NCBI GenBank assembly: GCA_049115495.1
Contig: JAGDZV010000015.1
Coordinates: forward strand, 89,932 to 153,931
From: JACPUW01 sp049115495
GTDB lineage: Bacteria; Bacteroidota; Bacteroidia; CAILMK01; JACPUW01
Reading direction: 5' to 3'
DNA: 64,000 bases
The first letter of the stretch is position 1; each line of letters opens with the position of its first letter. The notes beneath the pieces were generated by a model. It ran no database searches. It was not told the DNA's origin and saw only the letters and a program-made list of their open reading frames with translations. Below are positions 54,353 to 63,784 of the stretch, piece after piece. Made by a program: the position numbers and the translations under genes.

Positions 54353-54384
54353 TTGCTTTTAAAATTGGTCAAGCCTTACTTTTG
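54352..54384 (+). promoter_or_regulatory. Candidate promoter for the 54411 T9SS cargo gene
   Basis: GTTG (54352-54355), a 21-base spacer and TACTTTTG (54377-54384) fit the Bacteroidota pattern, and the ATG at 54411 follows 26 bases later. Confidence 0.5.
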
Positions 54385-54410
54385 GCATTCAACCTCCAAA
54401 TTATTTCTAA

Positions 54411-55484
54411 ATGAAAAAATCTCTACTTTTTTTAGTTGGTGTCTTTTCAAGTGCAATGCTTTTTGCTCAGGGTGAGCTGCCAGTAGTTGTTGAACACCAC
54501 AACCAAATTGACGAATACAATAACGGTAATAGCAATGGCAATATAGCCAATAAGAAAGGCGACCGAGTTGAGTATGATTCTTACTACGAAAGGCGAAGCG
54601 GAATGCAAGTAGACAGCCTTTTGCTAGATATTGGACAATACCGGGTGGTTTTAAAACCTACAAGTACAAACTACTTATTTTGGAAAGAAATGGGCAACTG
54701 GTATCCTTTTTGGGGACAAGCAAGGGTGCTTGGTGGAAGAATAGCCTACAGAAATAGAAAACAAAACGAAGGCGCAGATAATTACGACCTAAACCTATAC
54801 CATGCCACCGGACCAGAGTTAAAAGAGCCAGACGAAATTTTGGCTTCAAGATCATTTGCTGGATATGAAATATCTACAGGTACCGATCTTGACTCCTTTA
54901 CATACATTGAGTTTAAATCAAGTGACTTTACTCAAATCACAAACGGATTTATGATGAGTGTGGCGCTTGAAGACATTACGGCTTTTGCTGACTCTCTTGA
55001 TGAAGTATCTATTTACTCTTCTCTAGAAGGTGATGGTTTTGGTGAGCACAGAGCTATGGTAAAACTTTCGAATGAAAGTATTTTGTGGACTGGCGACGAA
55101 TACGTGCCACTTGACAGATGTTTTAGTGATGGACAGGGTTCATATTATGAGTTTGACTATGATATTATGATTATTCCAGTGCTTGATGTTGAAGCCGGCA
55201 TTGGTTTTATTGATATGAAGGGTGCTAAATTCAACGGGCATTTTCCAAGCCCAGCTCAAAATCAATTCACTATTGATCTTGATATAGAAGACCCTCAAAA
55301 CAATATGAAAATTTCGGTTCAAACTATTGGTGGTAAAACCTTGAAAACAATAAATACGGGTTTCTTATCTCAAGGAAAACAGTTAATCAATGTAGATATT
55401 TCAGACCTTGCTTCAGGTAGCTACATTTATACAGTAAATAGCGACAATTCGGCATTTTCAAGTATGATTGTGATTACAGATTAG
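54411..55484 (+). CDS. T9SS type A cargo protein of unknown function
   Basis: 357 residues with signal peptide (SLLFLVGVFSSAMLFAQ). Residues about 20-270 form a beta-rich domain I do not recognise (DSYYERRSGMQVDSLLLDIG, ARVLGGRIAYRNRKQ, FTYIEFKSSDFTQITNGFMM). The C-terminus from about 275 is a type A sorting tail (FPSPAQNQFTIDLDI, LASGSYIYTVNS, SMIVITD). Exported and probably surface-anchored through the type IX system. It has its own upstream promoter and a strong terminator after it, so it is likely transcribed alone. Confidence 0.82.
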   Translation: MKKSLLFLVGVFSSAMLFAQGELPVVVEHHNQIDEYNNGNSNGNIANKKGDRVEYDSYYERRSGMQVDSLLLDIGQYRVVLKPTSTNYLFWKEMGNWYPFWGQARVLGGRIAYRNRKQNEGADNYDLNLYHATGPELKEPDEILASRSFAGYEISTGTDLDSFTYIEFKSSDFTQITNGFMMSVALEDITAFADSLDEVSIYSSLEGDGFGEHRAMVKLSNESILWTGDEYVPLDRCFSDGQGSYYEFDYDIMIIPVLDVEAGIGFIDMKGAKFNGHFPSPAQNQFTIDLDIEDPQNNMKISVQTIGGKTLKTINTGFLSQGKQLINVDISDLASGSYIYTVNSDNSAFSSMIVITD

Positions 55485-55505
55485 AAGGCTTACAAGACCT
55501 TTTTT

Positions 55506-55562
55506 AAAGAGCTGTTTAAAGAGTTTTTGTTTAATACAAACTCCTTAGGCAGCTCTTTTTTT
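55506..55562 (+). terminator. Terminator after the 54411 gene
   Basis: AAAGAGCTG (55506-55514) pairs with CAGCTCTTT (55550-55558), with an inner GAGTTT/AAACTC hairpin, followed by a T-tract to 55562. The rest of the 325-base gap up to 55809 is AT-rich and shows no ORF, tRNA or clear promoter. Confidence 0.72.
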
Positions 55563-55809
55563 GTTGATTACAATTAATAGCTAACTAGCATACAACCCAT
55601 TTAAAATGAAACGGATATTCTTTTACCTATGCCATGTCCAAATACAATGGGACTTTATTGCGGCCGAGGTTCTCATTTTTAATGGCATTGTAATCCGCAT
55701 TAAAAAAACACATCCTACCAACAGTTTTTAATTCATAATTAAAGCTCCTATTCATCATATTTTTCATTGTGCTGCGCTTTGCAGTATTTTAGCGGCAAAT
55801 ACTATTGTT

Positions 55810-56763
55810 ATGTCAAGTGCGGGTATACCAAGCGTAGATCTACAAGATTTTTTAAGCGGTGATCATTCCAAAAAACAAGACTTTGTAAAAGCATTAGGCG
55901 ATGCCTATGAAAACATAGGTTTTGTTGCTATAAGAGGCCATTTTTTAAGCGATGGTCTTAGTGAAAACCTCTACAAACAAGTTGAGGCATTTTTTAATCT
56001 TAATGAAGAGACTAAACTTAAATATGAAATTGAGGGTTTGGCTGGTCAAAGAGGATATACTTCTTTTGGTAAAGAGCATGCAAAAGGAAGCAGCGCTGGT
56101 GACCTTAAAGAGTTTTGGCATTTTGGGCAATATGTAGATGATAATGACCCCATTAACGAAGAATACCCTGAGAATGTTAGCGTTGAAGAATTACCTGAGT
56201 TTAATTTAATTGGTAAAGAAACCTACCAGAACTTGGAGAAAACCGGAAGGTATATGCTTAGAGCTATAGCGCTACACTTAGGTTTAAACGAATTATATTT
56301 TGATGATAAGATTCACAACGGTAACAGTATTTTAAGACCTATACATTACCCTCCAATTACATCTGAACCAAAAAATGCGGTTAGAGCAGGTCAGCATGAA
56401 GATATTAACCTAATTACGCTGTTAATGGGTGCCTCAGCAGACGGCTTACAAGTACTTAATAAGCAAAACGAATGGGTTTCTGTAACCGCCTTGCCCGACC
56501 AACTTGTGGTTAATGTAGGCGATATGTTGCAACGCCTAACCAATGGAAAATTAAAATCAACTACCCATCGTGTGGTAAACCCACCGCGTGAAAAATGGGG
56601 AACATCACGTTTTTCAATCCCTTTCTTTTTGCACCCGCGAAGCGAAATGAGATTAGATTGTCTCGAAAGTTGTATTAGCAATGATCAACCAAAACAATTT
56701 GATGATTGCAGCGCTGGTGAATACCTAGATGAAAGATTAAAAGAGATCGGTTTAAAAAAATAA
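55810..56763 (+). CDS. Fe(II)/2-oxoglutarate-dependent oxygenase (isopenicillin N synthase type)
   Basis: 317 residues, cytoplasmic. N-terminal DIOX_N-like region (IPSVDLQDFLSGD, NIGFVAIRGHF) followed by the double-stranded beta-helix core. The iron ligands are His196 and Asp198 (GQHEDINLITLLMG) and His253 (STTHRVVNPP); Arg267 in SRFSIPFF is placed to bind 2-oxoglutarate. All catalytic residues are therefore present. The family hydroxylates or oxidises small molecules; the substrate is not predictable. The next gene begins immediately after the stop codon (TAAATG), so the two are probably co-expressed. Confidence 0.92.
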   Translation: MSSAGIPSVDLQDFLSGDHSKKQDFVKALGDAYENIGFVAIRGHFLSDGLSENLYKQVEAFFNLNEETKLKYEIEGLAGQRGYTSFGKEHAKGSSAGDLKEFWHFGQYVDDNDPINEEYPENVSVEELPEFNLIGKETYQNLEKTGRYMLRAIALHLGLNELYFDDKIHNGNSILRPIHYPPITSEPKNAVRAGQHEDINLITLLMGASADGLQVLNKQNEWVSVTALPDQLVVNVGDMLQRLTNGKLKSTTHRVVNPPREKWGTSRFSIPFFLHPRSEMRLDCLESCISNDQPKQFDDCSAGEYLDERLKEIGLKK

Positions 56764-57321
56764 ATGAAAAAAGCGCTATTTCTTCTTCTCGCTTTCTCTT
56801 TTGCTGCAAACGTGTATGCACAACGTAAGCCCATGGAACCTTCATTAATTGTGGGTTACCAGCGGTTTATGAAAGGTACTTCAAACATTACCGATAGTTT
56901 AGGCAATGAAGTAACAATAAATGTAGCTTCGGCAGGCTTCTTTAATATTGGCTACTCTGGATTTTTTGAACTAGAAAGTAATTATGCTTTTACTAGAAGG
57001 GCAAGGTTTAATGCAAGTGCATTGTTAAACCCTGTAAGAAGTCAGTACGGTTTACAGGTTGGGGGCTCTTATTCATATGTTTTGGCAGGTGGTTTTAAAG
57101 CAAATATCATTAGGGAGTTTCCTTTAGTTGAGCGAACTTGGATGGTAAACTTAACCCCACAAATTGGTCTTGACATTTGGTTTATGAGTTTTATGATGGG
57201 TTACAACCTACAACTAGAGTTAAGTCCATTTAACGCGCCGCCACCACCACCGCTTGGGCGACTTACTTATGAGCTAAATATTTATTGGCCGCTGAAAAGA
57301 AATAAGCGGATGTATAGATAA
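56764..57321 (+). CDS. Small outer-membrane-barrel-like protein
   Basis: 185 residues with signal peptide (LFLLLAFSFAANVYAQ). The mature part alternates polar and hydrophobic residues in strands typical of an outer membrane beta-barrel (FFNIGYSGFFELESNYAFTR, YGLQVGGSYSYVLAGGFKAN, WMVNLTPQIGLDIWFMSFMM), with a proline run PPPPP near residue 160 and a basic C-terminus (LKRNKRMYR) instead of a terminal aromatic residue. No family recognised. It directly abuts the oxygenase gene, with no spacer. Confidence 0.72.
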   Translation: MKKALFLLLAFSFAANVYAQRKPMEPSLIVGYQRFMKGTSNITDSLGNEVTINVASAGFFNIGYSGFFELESNYAFTRRARFNASALLNPVRSQYGLQVGGSYSYVLAGGFKANIIREFPLVERTWMVNLTPQIGLDIWFMSFMMGYNLQLELSPFNAPPPPPLGRLTYELNIYWPLKRNKRMYR

Positions 57322-57399
57322 TCTCTTCACACTTCTTAACCGCTTTGCAATTTCATAATTTGAACTTTTGACGCACTTAAGGTTTGTAATAACCATTTT

Positions 57400-58653
57400 A
57401 TGCAACGATTTATGTTCTTACTCATATTCATAGCCATCTATTTAGCTTTAGACTACTACGCCTTCCAAATTGTTAAACATGCCACCGAAGCATATTCTGC
57501 AGGGTTGGCTAAAGGTTTAAGGATTACTTTTTGGATTAGTTCTGGCTTGTTGATTTTAGGCCTAATTTTATTTACTACTGGTGGTTTTATGACCGCTCCC
57601 AGGTGGGTAAGGGCCTTTTTTCAAGGTTTAACCATAATTGTTATTCTTCCAAAATTGTTTTTGGCTGTATTTGCTTTGGTAGATGACCTTTTGCGACTAG
57701 GAAAATGGATTGTTGGTTTGTTCGATAAGTCTGAGCCCGTTGCTGAAAAGGATTCTGCCGGTATTTCGCGTGGTGAATTTATAGCTCAAGCCGGAATGAT
57801 TGCAGCTTCGGTACCAATTATTGGTGGTAGTTATGCTATCCTAAGCGGTGCTCATGACTATAGGGTAAGGCATAGAAAAGTTCCCATTAAAAACCTTCCG
57901 AGTGGTTTTGAAGGTTTGAAAGTAGCTCAATTATCAGATATTCATTCAGGTAGCTTTTGGAACAAACGCGCTGTAATGGGTGGTGTTGAGATGGTTAATA
58001 ATGAAAAACCCGATATGATACTGTTTACGGGCGACCTTGTAAATGACAGGGCTACTGAAATGCGAGATTACGGAAGTGTATTTGAAAAATTAAAGGCCCC
58101 TATGGGCATATATTCTGTTTTGGGTAACCATGACTATGGCGATTATGTTCAATGGTCTTCAGCAGCCGCAAAAAAGCAAAATCTTAAAGATCTTCTAGAC
58201 GTTCAAAAGAACATGGGTTGGAAACCATTAATTGATGAAAATGTAATTTTTTCTGAAGGTGGTGAAAAGCTTGCCTTAATTGGTATTCAAAACTGGGGGG
58301 CTAAGGGTCGTTTTCCAAAATATGGCGATCTATCAAAGGCTAGCATCGGTACTGAAGATGCATCTGCAAAGATTCTTATGAGCCATGACCCTAGTCATTG
58401 GCAAGCCCAGGTGGTTCCCGAGTTTAAAGATGTAGACCTGATGCTTTCTGGCCATACACACGGCGCACAGTTTGGTATTGAAACCGGCAACTACAAATGG
58501 AGCCCTGTGCAATTGATGTATAAAGAGTGGGCCGACCTTTACAAAGAAGGCAATCAACACCTTTATGTAAACCGCGGTTTTGGCTACTTAGGTTTTCCTG
58601 GAAGGTTGGGTATTTTGCCTGAGATAACCATATTGGAGCTAGTGAGGGCATGA
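57400..58653 (+). CDS. Membrane-anchored metallophosphoesterase (YkuE-like)
   Basis: 417 residues. Three membrane helices in the first 110 residues (MFLLIFIAIYLALDYYAFQI, FWISSGLLILGLILFTTGG, GLTIIVILPKLFLAVFALVD), a linker with a further hydrophobic stretch resembling a twin-arginine-like or anchor segment (AGMIAASVPIIGGSYAI), then a calcineurin-like phosphoesterase: QLSDIHSGSFW, FTGDLVNDRA, LGNHDYGDY, MSHDPSHW and LSGHTHGAQFG. All metal ligands are present. YkuE-like enzymes face the outside of the cytoplasmic membrane and act on phosphoesters in the envelope; substrate unknown. Ends before a strong two-way terminator. Confidence 0.91.
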   Translation: MQRFMFLLIFIAIYLALDYYAFQIVKHATEAYSAGLAKGLRITFWISSGLLILGLILFTTGGFMTAPRWVRAFFQGLTIIVILPKLFLAVFALVDDLLRLGKWIVGLFDKSEPVAEKDSAGISRGEFIAQAGMIAASVPIIGGSYAILSGAHDYRVRHRKVPIKNLPSGFEGLKVAQLSDIHSGSFWNKRAVMGGVEMVNNEKPDMILFTGDLVNDRATEMRDYGSVFEKLKAPMGIYSVLGNHDYGDYVQWSSAAAKKQNLKDLLDVQKNMGWKPLIDENVIFSEGGEKLALIGIQNWGAKGRFPKYGDLSKASIGTEDASAKILMSHDPSHWQAQVVPEFKDVDLMLSGHTHGAQFGIETGNYKWSPVQLMYKEWADLYKEGNQHLYVNRGFGYLGFPGRLGILPEITILELVRA

Positions 58654-58767
58654 TTTGGCACAGAAAGGCCTGTTGTTTTTGATTAAAAGCCGGAGCATAT
58701 AAACGGCGAATTGATATAGCGTAATTACCTCTTGGGTGGAATTAAGCGATTGAATAGCATAAAACTA

Positions 58768-58793
58768 GAAAAGCCACCTTGCGGTGGCTTTTC
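58768..58793. terminator. Bidirectional terminator between converging genes
   Basis: GAAAAGCCACC (58768-58778), loop TTGC, GGTGGCTTTTC (58783-58793): a perfect 11-bp stem flanked by A and T runs, between the phosphoesterase gene (+) and infB (-). Confidence 0.85.
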
Positions 58794-58811
58794 TTATTAG
58801 ATTACTAATGC

Positions 58812-61800
58812 TTATTTAAGCGTTCGTTTTACTTCTACTAATTCGTATGCTTCAATTATATCACCAATCTCAATGTCGTTGTAATTCTTAATTTGAATAC
58901 CACACTCATATCCTTTAGCAACTTCTTTTACATCATCTTTAAAGCGTTTTAGGGCTCCAACATCACCGGTATAACGAACAACGCCATCTCTAATAATTCT
59001 AACGTTATTGTTACGGTTAATCTTACCAGATGTTACCATACAACCTGCAATGGTTCCAACTTTAGAGATTTTGAATGTTTCTCTAATTTCAACGTTGGCA
59101 ACAATTTTCTCTTCAGTTGTAGGCTCAAGCATTCCTTCCATTGCGGCTTTAAGCTCTTCAATGGCATCGTATATAATTGAGTAAAGCCTAATTTCAATCT
59201 GCTCTTTCTCAGCAATATTTCTAGCATTTTGAGAAGGTCTTACTTGGAAACCAATAATTACAGCATCAGAAGCTGAAGCTAACAATACATCTGATTCCGA
59301 AATCTGACCCACCGCCTTATGAATTACTTGTACTTGAATTTCTTCAGTAGAAAGTTTCAATAATGAATCAGAAAGTGCTTCTACAGAACCATCCACATCA
59401 CCTTTTACAATAACCTTAAGCTCTTTAAAGTTACCTACGGCAATACGTCTTCCAATTTCATCAAGCGTAATATGCTTGGTTGCTCTAATACCTTGCTCTC
59501 TTATCAACTGCATGCGTTCACCTGCAATTGATTTAGCTTCTTGCTCTGTTTTAGTAGCGTAAAAGCTATCTCCGGAAGTAGGCGCTCCATCAAAACCAAG
59601 TATTTGTACAGGGGTTGATGGTCCAGCTTCTTTTATACGCTTACCACGCTCATTGGTCATGGCTTTTACCTTACCATAATGAGCACCAGCTAATATATTG
59701 TCTCCAACTCTTAGCGTTCCGCCTTGAACCAATACGGTTGATACAATACCTCTACCTCTGTCTAATGTAGCTTCTACTACTGTACCTACAGCACGTTTTT
59801 CGGCATCAGCTTTTAGTTCTAGCAATTCGGCTTGTAGTAGTACTTTTTCAAGTAACTCATCAACGTTTAAACCTGTTTTTGCTGAAATATCTTGAGATTG
59901 ATACTCACCACCCCATTCTTCAACTAATAGGTTCATATCACCTAATTGTTGCTTAATTTGATCAGGGTTAGCCGCTTCTCTATCAACTTTGTTAATTGCA
60001 AAAATCATTGGAACATTAGCTGCCTGAGCGTGCGCAATAGCTTCTTTTGTTTGAGGCATTACACGGTCATCAGCCGCTACTACAATAATTACAATATCTG
60101 TAACCTGTGCACCCCTTGCACGCATGGCCGTAAAGGCTTCGTGACCCGGAGTATCAAGGAATGTAATTTTCTTACCTTCTTTTAATTCTACTTCGTAAGC
60201 TCCAATGTGCTGGGTAATTCCACCTGCTTCACCGCCAATTACGTTGGTGTTTCTTATAAAGTCGAGTAATGATGTTTTACCATGATCAACGTGACCCATT
60301 ATAGTAACCACTGGTGGTCTCTCTTCTAATCGAGACTCATTGTCTGGTTCTTCAAGAGATGGTTCATCCATCTCTACGTCTTTAAACTTAACCTCATAGC
60401 CAAATTCATCAGCTACGAGTGATATGGTTTCGGCGTCAATTCGTTGGTTGATGCTAACCATCATTCCTAACGACATACAAGCCATTATAACTTCATTTAC
60501 ATTCCTATCCATTAAGTTGGCTAACTCACTGGCAGTTATAAATTCGGTTACTTCAATTATTCTGCTTGATGCATCTGCTTCTTGCTCTCTTTCAGCCGCC
60601 CTTTGCTTAAGAATTTCTTTCTTCTTCTTCTTAAGCTTTGTCTTAGCGCCTCTAGCATCTTTGCTTGTTAATCTCTTAAGGGTATCCTTAATTTGATTCT
60701 GTATTGCTTTCTCGTCAACAGGGGCTTTCTCGTCTCTTCGACCACGCTTTCTTTTTCTATCATTTTGATTTGGACCTGCTCCCCTTTGTCCTGGGCCGCC
60801 TTGACCTGGTCTACCCTGTCCTGGGCCTGGTCTTCCACCTGGTCCGCGTCTTTCTCCAAACTTTTCTTGATTGTCTCTATTGGCTTGAGAAAGTTTAGCT
60901 CTATCGTCAGTTGAAGAAACGGCTTTTGAAGCGCTTATACGCTTTCTTTTACGTTTTTTCTTGTCTCCTTCAGCTTTTGGATCTGGTTTCTTCTTTTTAG
61001 GTTCAAATTGCTTTAAATCAACCTTACCTTTTACAGATAAACCTTTTAGCTCAACCCTTTTGTCTTCCCATTTATGGTCAGGAGTTTCAGCTTCTTCAGA
61101 ATTGCCTTCTTTTGGTTCTGATTTACCCTCGTCAGTTTGACTTGCCTCTTCTTTTGGCTTTTCAGAACTATCCTCAACTTTTGAGTCTTGAGACTCTTCT
61201 TGTTTTTCGGCAACAGGTTCCTCTTTTTTGGGCTCCTCTTTAGTTTTTGGTTTCTTTTCGGGTTCTAAATCTATTTTACCTAAAACCTTTAAGCCACCTT
61301 TTTTATCGTCATCAGTTTTTTCTACTTCTGATTCTTCTTGTTTTTCTTCTTCCTTCGGCTTTTCTGCAACAATCTCTTTTACAGGCTCTGGAACAACTTC
61401 TTGCTCTTCTTTCTCAACCGGTTCTTTTGCAGCTGGCTCTGCAACGGGTGCTTCCTCTTTTTCCTCAACAACAGGTTGCTCTGCAACAACCTCTTTTAAT
61501 GGTTCTGGAACCACTTCTGGTTCTTTCTCAGCTTGTGGTTCTTCTTGAACTTCTGGCTCTGCAACGGGTGCTTCCTCTTTTTCCTCAACAACAGGTTGCT
61601 CTGCAATAACCTCTTTTACTGGTTCTGGAACCACTTCTGGTTCTTTCTCAGCTTGTGGTTCTTCTTGAACTTCTGGCTTTGATTCTTCTTTTGGTGGCTC
61701 AGTTGTTTCCTCTTCTTTCTTACCCACCACATTAGACTTAATGATTATTTCATCATCGCTGTCTTTAATGAATTTTTTAGCTGGTTTTGTAGGTTGAGAA

Positions 61801-62048
61801 CTCTCTTTACCAAAAAGTTCTGCTCTATCTTTCTCAGCCTGAACTAAAGCCTGTTCTTTCTTTTGCTTAATAAGCATATCTGGCTGGAATTTCTCCAACA
61901 AGAGCTCATATTGAGCAGGCTCAATTTTTGTGTTAGGATTTGCTTTTAAGTCAAATCCTTTGGTAGATAAAAACTCAACTATGGTAGAGGTACCCACATT
62001 GAGTGTTTTTGCCACTTTTGAAAGTCGTATGGCTTTTCCTGTTGTCAT
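58812..62048 (-). CDS. infB: Translation initiation factor IF-2
   Basis: 1,078 residues; brings initiator tRNA to the 30S subunit. An IF2_N motif starts the protein (IRLSKVAKTLNVGTSTIVEF). Residues about 75-380 are a long Glu/Pro/Val/Lys-rich linker containing a tandem repeat of 40 residues (DNA 61441-61680), then a Gly/Arg/Pro-rich part (GGRPGPGQGRPGQGGPGQRG). The second IF2_N lies near 500. The GTPase core begins with GHVDHGKTS (about 583), DTPGHEAF, and NKVD (AINKVDRE); domains II-IV end with SGKINRNNNVRIIRDG. The linker makes it longer than the E. coli alpha form (890 residues), as is usual for Bacteroidota. Last gene of rimP-nusA-infB, 27 bases after nusA. Confidence 0.98.
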   Translation of the reverse strand: MTTGKAIRLSKVAKTLNVGTSTIVEFLSTKGFDLKANPNTKIEPAQYELLLEKFQPDMLIKQKKEQALVQAEKDRAELFGKESSQPTKPAKKFIKDSDDEIIIKSNVVGKKEEETTEPPKEESKPEVQEEPQAEKEPEVVPEPVKEVIAEQPVVEEKEEAPVAEPEVQEEPQAEKEPEVVPEPLKEVVAEQPVVEEKEEAPVAEPAAKEPVEKEEQEVVPEPVKEIVAEKPKEEEKQEESEVEKTDDDKKGGLKVLGKIDLEPEKKPKTKEEPKKEEPVAEKQEESQDSKVEDSSEKPKEEASQTDEGKSEPKEGNSEEAETPDHKWEDKRVELKGLSVKGKVDLKQFEPKKKKPDPKAEGDKKKRKRKRISASKAVSSTDDRAKLSQANRDNQEKFGERRGPGGRPGPGQGRPGQGGPGQRGAGPNQNDRKRKRGRRDEKAPVDEKAIQNQIKDTLKRLTSKDARGAKTKLKKKKKEILKQRAAEREQEADASSRIIEVTEFITASELANLMDRNVNEVIMACMSLGMMVSINQRIDAETISLVADEFGYEVKFKDVEMDEPSLEEPDNESRLEERPPVVTIMGHVDHGKTSLLDFIRNTNVIGGEAGGITQHIGAYEVELKEGKKITFLDTPGHEAFTAMRARGAQVTDIVIIVVAADDRVMPQTKEAIAHAQAANVPMIFAINKVDREAANPDQIKQQLGDMNLLVEEWGGEYQSQDISAKTGLNVDELLEKVLLQAELLELKADAEKRAVGTVVEATLDRGRGIVSTVLVQGGTLRVGDNILAGAHYGKVKAMTNERGKRIKEAGPSTPVQILGFDGAPTSGDSFYATKTEQEAKSIAGERMQLIREQGIRATKHITLDEIGRRIAVGNFKELKVIVKGDVDGSVEALSDSLLKLSTEEIQVQVIHKAVGQISESDVLLASASDAVIIGFQVRPSQNARNIAEKEQIEIRLYSIIYDAIEELKAAMEGMLEPTTEEKIVANVEIRETFKISKVGTIAGCMVTSGKINRNNNVRIIRDGVVRYTGDVGALKRFKDDVKEVAKGYECGIQIKNYNDIEIGDIIEAYELVEVKRTLK
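61441..61680. repeat. 120-base tandem duplication inside infB
   Basis: 61441-61560 and 61561-61680 are direct repeats with 3 differences in 120 bases, in frame (40 codons each). A more diverged partial unit precedes them at about 61381-61440. They lie in the disordered linker of IF-2. Confidence 0.92.
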
Positions 62049-62075
62049 ATATTGTATTACTCCTTTCCGCTTATA

Positions 62076-63314
62076 TTATTCGAACTCCGAACTTAAGATT
62101 TTAATTACTTCTTTTATAGTTTCTTCTTCAAGCTCTGTTCTTCTTACCAATTCGCTAGACTCAAGTGCCAATACACTTTTAGCTGTATCAAGACCAATTT
62201 TCTTTAATTCGTCTATGATCCAGTTGTCAATTTCATCAGCAAATTCTTCTAGATCTATATCGTACTCTTCTTCTTGCTCGCTTTCTCTAAATACGTCTAT
62301 TTCGTATGCTGTAAGTTTTGCTGCCAGCTTAATGTTTAATCCGCCTTTACCAATAGCAAGCGATACTTGATCTGGTTTTAGATAAACTGAAACCTTTGAA
62401 TCATCTTCATCAATATCCATTGATGATATTTTCGCAGGACTTAAAGCCCTTGAAATATATAAGTTGGTATTTGTTGTAAAGTTGATAACGTCAATATTCT
62501 CGTTTCGCAATTCTCTTACTATACCGTGAATACGACTACCCTTCATACCAACACATGCACCTACTGGATCAATTCTATCATCAAAAGACTCAACAGCTAC
62601 TTTGGCTCGCTCACCTGGTTCTCTTACTATTTTTCTAATACTTATTAATCCATCTGCTATTTCAGGAACTTCAAGTTCAAACAGTCGTTCTAAGAAATCA
62701 GGTGCTGTTCTTGAAAGAATAATTTGAGGATTATTATTCTTAATATCAACTTTAGTAACTACAGCTCTTACGGTATCACCTTTTTTGAAGAAGTCAGATG
62801 GTATCTGCTCTTGCTTTGGTAGAATTAATTCATTGCCATCGTCGTCAAGAATAAGAATTTCTCTTTTCCATACTTGGTATACTTCACCAACAACTATTTC
62901 TCCTACTCGATCTTTATACTTCTTAATTACATCTTCTTTCTGAAGCTCCATAAGCTTACCAATGAGCGTTTGGCGTGCAGTAATAACCGCTCTACGGCCA
63001 AAAGCAGAGAGTGGTACTTCTTCAGAAAAATCTTCTCCTACTTCAAAATCGTCATCATGCTGATGCGCTTCAGTTAAACCTATTTGAAAATTTGGATCTT
63101 CAATTTCTTCATCAGGAACAATCTCCCTGTTTCTCCAAATCTCAAGGTCACCTTTTTCGGCGTTTATAATAATGTCAAAATTTGAATCGTCGCCATGATT
63201 CTTTTTTAGAATTCCTCTGAAAACTTCTTCCAGAATTCTCATCATGGTTACCCTATCTACATTTTTAAACTCCTTAAAGTCCGAAAACGATTCAATTAAA
63301 TCAAAGCTATTCAT
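62076..63314 (-). CDS. nusA: Transcription termination/antitermination protein NusA
   Basis: 412 residues: NusA N-terminal domain (about 1-130), S1 domain (about 135-200, GEIVVGEVYQVWKREILILD), and two KH domains (VGACVGMKGSRIHGIVREL near 250; VSLAIGKGGLNIKLAAKLT near 325). The end is a short acidic helical region (DIDLEEFADEIDNWIIDELK) rather than the two acidic repeats of the E. coli protein. It binds RNA polymerase and modulates pausing and termination. It is 10 bases after rimP and 27 bases before infB, the near-universal order. Confidence 0.97.
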   Translation of the reverse strand: MNSFDLIESFSDFKEFKNVDRVTMMRILEEVFRGILKKNHGDDSNFDIIINAEKGDLEIWRNREIVPDEEIEDPNFQIGLTEAHQHDDDFEVGEDFSEEVPLSAFGRRAVITARQTLIGKLMELQKEDVIKKYKDRVGEIVVGEVYQVWKREILILDDDGNELILPKQEQIPSDFFKKGDTVRAVVTKVDIKNNNPQIILSRTAPDFLERLFELEVPEIADGLISIRKIVREPGERAKVAVESFDDRIDPVGACVGMKGSRIHGIVRELRNENIDVINFTTNTNLYISRALSPAKISSMDIDEDDSKVSVYLKPDQVSLAIGKGGLNIKLAAKLTAYEIDVFRESEQEEEYDIDLEEFADEIDNWIIDELKKIGLDTAKSVLALESSELVRRTELEEETIKEVIKILSSEFE

Positions 63315-63324
63315 TGCGAGACTC

Positions 63325-63744
63325 TTAAAATTCTATTTCTACTTTTATTGAATTTATATCTTCCTTACTATTCCAGATTTGCGTCTTTTCATCAATTACG
63401 CAAATCTTTTCTTCATCAACGGCAATCAATCTTCCGGTTGAGCTATTAAAGTTTTGGTCTTTAATTTTTACCAACCTTCCAACATTTGATTTTAGTTGGT
63501 TTGTTGAGTTGATTTCAGCACCTACACCAGCAGAAGTAACTTCAATATTGTATTCTCCAATACTTTCATCTTCTTCTGCAAGGCGGTTTATATGCCTTGC
63601 CAACTTACTACAAAGTCGAATATCTACCCCATTAAAGCCATCTAGAACAACCTTTATACGGTCATTACTTTCCTGAACTTCAACTAAAAAACAAGATGTG
63701 CCGTTCAGAAATTCATGGGTTATATCTTCTAATTTCTCTTTCAC
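63325..63744 (-). CDS. rimP: Ribosome maturation factor RimP
   Basis: 139 residues; helps 30S subunit assembly. The start is GTG at 63744, since no in-frame ATG is nearby and GTG KEKLEDITHEFL fits the family's N-terminus. Typical strings are DGFNGVDIRLCSKLARHINR and YNIEVTSAGVGAEI (the usual EVSSPG.. here as EVTSAG), and a C-terminal SH3-like barrel (VGRLVKIKDQNFNSSTGRLI, DINSIKVEIEF). Shorter and more diverged than E. coli RimP, as is common in Bacteroidota. First gene of rimP-nusA-infB; a hairpin and T-tract lie immediately upstream of its start codon. Confidence 0.93.
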   Translation of the reverse strand: MKEKLEDITHEFLNGTSCFLVEVQESNDRIKVVLDGFNGVDIRLCSKLARHINRLAEEDESIGEYNIEVTSAGVGAEINSTNQLKSNVGRLVKIKDQNFNSSTGRLIAVDEEKICVIDEKTQIWNSKEDINSIKVEIEF

Positions 63745-63749
63745 TAAAC

Positions 63750-63778
63750 ATAAAAAATAGGGAGCTGAGCTCCCTATT
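63750..63778 (-). terminator. Hairpin plus T-tract directly before rimP
   Basis: On the minus strand AATAGGGAGC, loop TCA, GCTCCCTATT (63756-63778) is followed by TTTTTTA. It is a textbook intrinsic terminator, placed 41 bases after the stop of the upstream exoprotein gene (63819) but only about 6 bases before the rimP GTG. It may end the upstream transcript, act as a leader attenuator for rimP-nusA-infB, or both. Confidence 0.82.
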
Positions 63779-63784
63779 ACGCTG

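Noticed and set aside
61228..61609. Open frames of 106 and 120 codons on the plus strand opposite infB
   Set aside because: They mirror the low-complexity Glu/Pro repeat of IF-2 on the other strand and have no start signals or recognisable domains.
61930..62370. 146-codon plus-strand open frame across the infB/nusA boundary
   Set aside because: It lies antisense to two firmly identified essential genes and encodes a Ser-rich shadow product.
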